Assembly: GCA_028291285.1 (NCBI GenBank)
Contig: JAQGIJ010000618.1
Location: 1 to 6,798 of the forward strand
From: Phenylobacterium sp.
GTDB taxonomy: Bacteria > Pseudomonadota > Alphaproteobacteria > Caulobacterales > Caulobacteraceae
Length of the DNA stretch: 6,798 nt
Direction: 5' to 3'
The notes beneath the pieces are model-generated. The model saw only the letters and a list, made by a program, of their open reading frames with translations. It did not search any database and had not been told where the DNA came from. Numbering within the stretch: the first letter of the stretch is position 1; every line of letters begins with the position of its first letter. Below, one piece after another: positions 5,919 through 6,798 of this stretch. Position numbers and translations under genes: made by a program.

Positions 5919-6797
5919 TCAGACGAGCCCGATCTCCTTGGCGTAGCTTTCGAGCTGCGTCAGCCCCTCCTCGCCGATCACGCCCAGTTTCGTGGCCGTC
6001 CAGGGGGTGACCACCGCGCGATACACGCCCTGAGCGGCCATCTCCTCCAGGTCGGCGCGCGACGCCGGGCCAAGGGTGATGCTGCTGAACTGGAAGGGCT
6101 CGCCTTCGCGGCCGGCTGCGGCCAGGTGCGCCTTCACCCGCGGGATGCTCTCCGGCGAGCCGTGCCAGCCGTTCCCGAGATAGCCGGCCCGCTTTTCCGC
6201 CGCCGGCGTGCCGCCGCCGATCAGGATCGGCAGCGGCGTCTGCACCGGCTTGGGCGCGAAGCCCATCGGCCCGAAGTCGTAGAACTCGCCGTGGAACTCG
6301 GGCGTGTCCTTTTCGAAGCACTCGCGCATGGCGCGGATGGTCTCGTCCATCTTGCGCCCACGCTTGGAGAAGTCGTTGCCGGTGAAGCTGTACTCGTCCT
6401 CGCTCCAGCCCAGCCCCACGCCGAGGTCCAGCCGGCCGCCCGACAACACGTCCAGCGAGGCGACCATTTTGGCCACCAGCACGGCGTCGCGCAGCGGCAG
6501 CATGTAGATGCCGACGCCGAGGCGGATCTTCTTCGTCGCCCCGGCAATCGTCGCAAGGATGATCAGCGGGTCGAGGAATGGCGAGTCCGGGGTGAAGTTG
6601 ACGGTGTCCGGCGTCGCCGCCTCGCCAAGCTGGATCACGCGGGGATATTTGCGCCACCAATCCGGGTCGCCCTTGGGCAGCGCCAGGTGCTCGCCGGACC
6701 AGGCGCCCTCGAAGCCGAGATCCTCGGCAAGCTGGGCGGTGCGCACCTGCAGCTCGGGCTTCATCCAGACGATGTTTAGGCCCAACTTTATCGGCAA
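5919..6797 (-). CDS. LLM class (luciferase-like) oxidoreductase, probably F420-dependent; 5' end at window edge
   Basis: This is a bacterial-luciferase-fold (TIM barrel) oxidoreductase of the kind that uses F420 or FMN; the substrate is unknown. Visible blocks are KLGLNIVW at the N-terminus (first barrel strand), GAWSGEHLALP (31-41), KIRLGVGIYMLPLRDAVLVAK (90-110), LDVLSGGRLDLGVGLGWSEDEY (115-136), LPILIGGGTPAAEKRAG (189-205) and a C-terminus ending KEIGLV with TGA at 5921-5919. The 292 residues are close to the family norm, so little or nothing is missing. The first possible start is TTG at 6797-6795, one base from the edge, so the real start may be this TTG or a codon just outside. The next in-frame ATG (codon 12) would cut the first strand. 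It lies 138 bases upstream of npdG-cofE on the same strand. Dependence on F420 rather than FMN is inferred from family and neighbourhood, as both cofactors occur in this superfamily. Confidence 0.88.
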   Translation of the reverse strand: MPIKLGLNIVWMKPELQVRTAQLAEDLGFEGAWSGEHLALPKGDPDWWRKYPRVIQLGEAATPDTVNFTPDSPFLDPLIILATIAGATKKIRLGVGIYMLPLRDAVLVAKMVASLDVLSGGRLDLGVGLGWSEDEYSFTGNDFSKRGRKMDETIRAMRECFEKDTPEFHGEFYDFGPMGFAPKPVQTPLPILIGGGTPAAEKRAGYLGNGWHGSPESIPRVKAHLAAAGREGEPFQFSSITLGPASRADLEEMAAQGVYRAVVTPWTATKLGVIGEEGLTQLESYAKEIGLV

Positions 6798-6798
6798 A

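Noticed and set aside
4611..6779. 722-codon open frame on the plus strand across npdG-cofE and the LLM gene
   Set aside because: It is antisense to two recognised genes and spans their intergenic gap. The product is low-complexity Gly/Ala/Arg/His/Asp with no recognisable motif, so it is a GC-driven shadow.

Overview
The window is GC-rich throughout. All convincing genes lie on the minus strand, so transcription runs from high to low coordinates. The core is a compact, apparently complete set of genes for the deazaflavin redox cofactor F420. The organism cannot be named from the sequence. Very high GC, fused CofG-CofH (FbiC), a CofE without the actinobacterial FbiB reductase tail and an NADPH-type F420 reductase would fit an aerobic, high-GC F420-making proteobacterium, perhaps an alphaproteobacterium. 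This is an inference from architecture and not a taxonomic identification.

Layout in the direction of transcription: (1) 6797-5919, a luciferase-like (LLM class) flavin/F420-dependent oxidoreductase whose 5' end sits on the window edge. (2) 5918-5781, a 138-base gap holding an imperfect inverted repeat and a strong Shine-Dalgarno sequence. (3) 5780-4362, one open reading frame that fuses an NADPH:F420 oxidoreductase (NpdG) to F420-0:gamma-glutamyl ligase (CofE), probably starting at a rare ATT codon. (4) 4365-3403, CofD (FbiA type), the phospho-ligand transferase. (5) 3406-2750, CofC (FbiD type), the guanylyltransferase. (6) 2753-429, FbiC, the two-domain radical-SAM FO synthase. (7) 428-331, a short gap. 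(8) 330-1, the start of an unidentified gene with one predicted membrane segment, running off the window.

Genes 3-6 are joined by three successive 4-base ATGA stop/start overlaps, so they are almost certainly one translationally coupled operon. Together they cover the pathway: FbiC makes the chromophore FO, CofC activates a phospho-three-carbon acid with GTP, CofD joins it to FO giving F420-0 (or its dehydro form), CofE adds glutamates, and NpdG exchanges electrons between NADPH and F420. The LLM gene upstream is a plausible consumer of the reduced cofactor.

The pathway itself is known. The parts worth a second look are the NpdG-CofE fusion, its apparent ATT start, the lack of a dehydro-F420-0 reductase domain (which bears on which F420 variant is made), and substitutions in CofC. 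I see no RNA genes, insertion sequences, CRISPR arrays or phage features.
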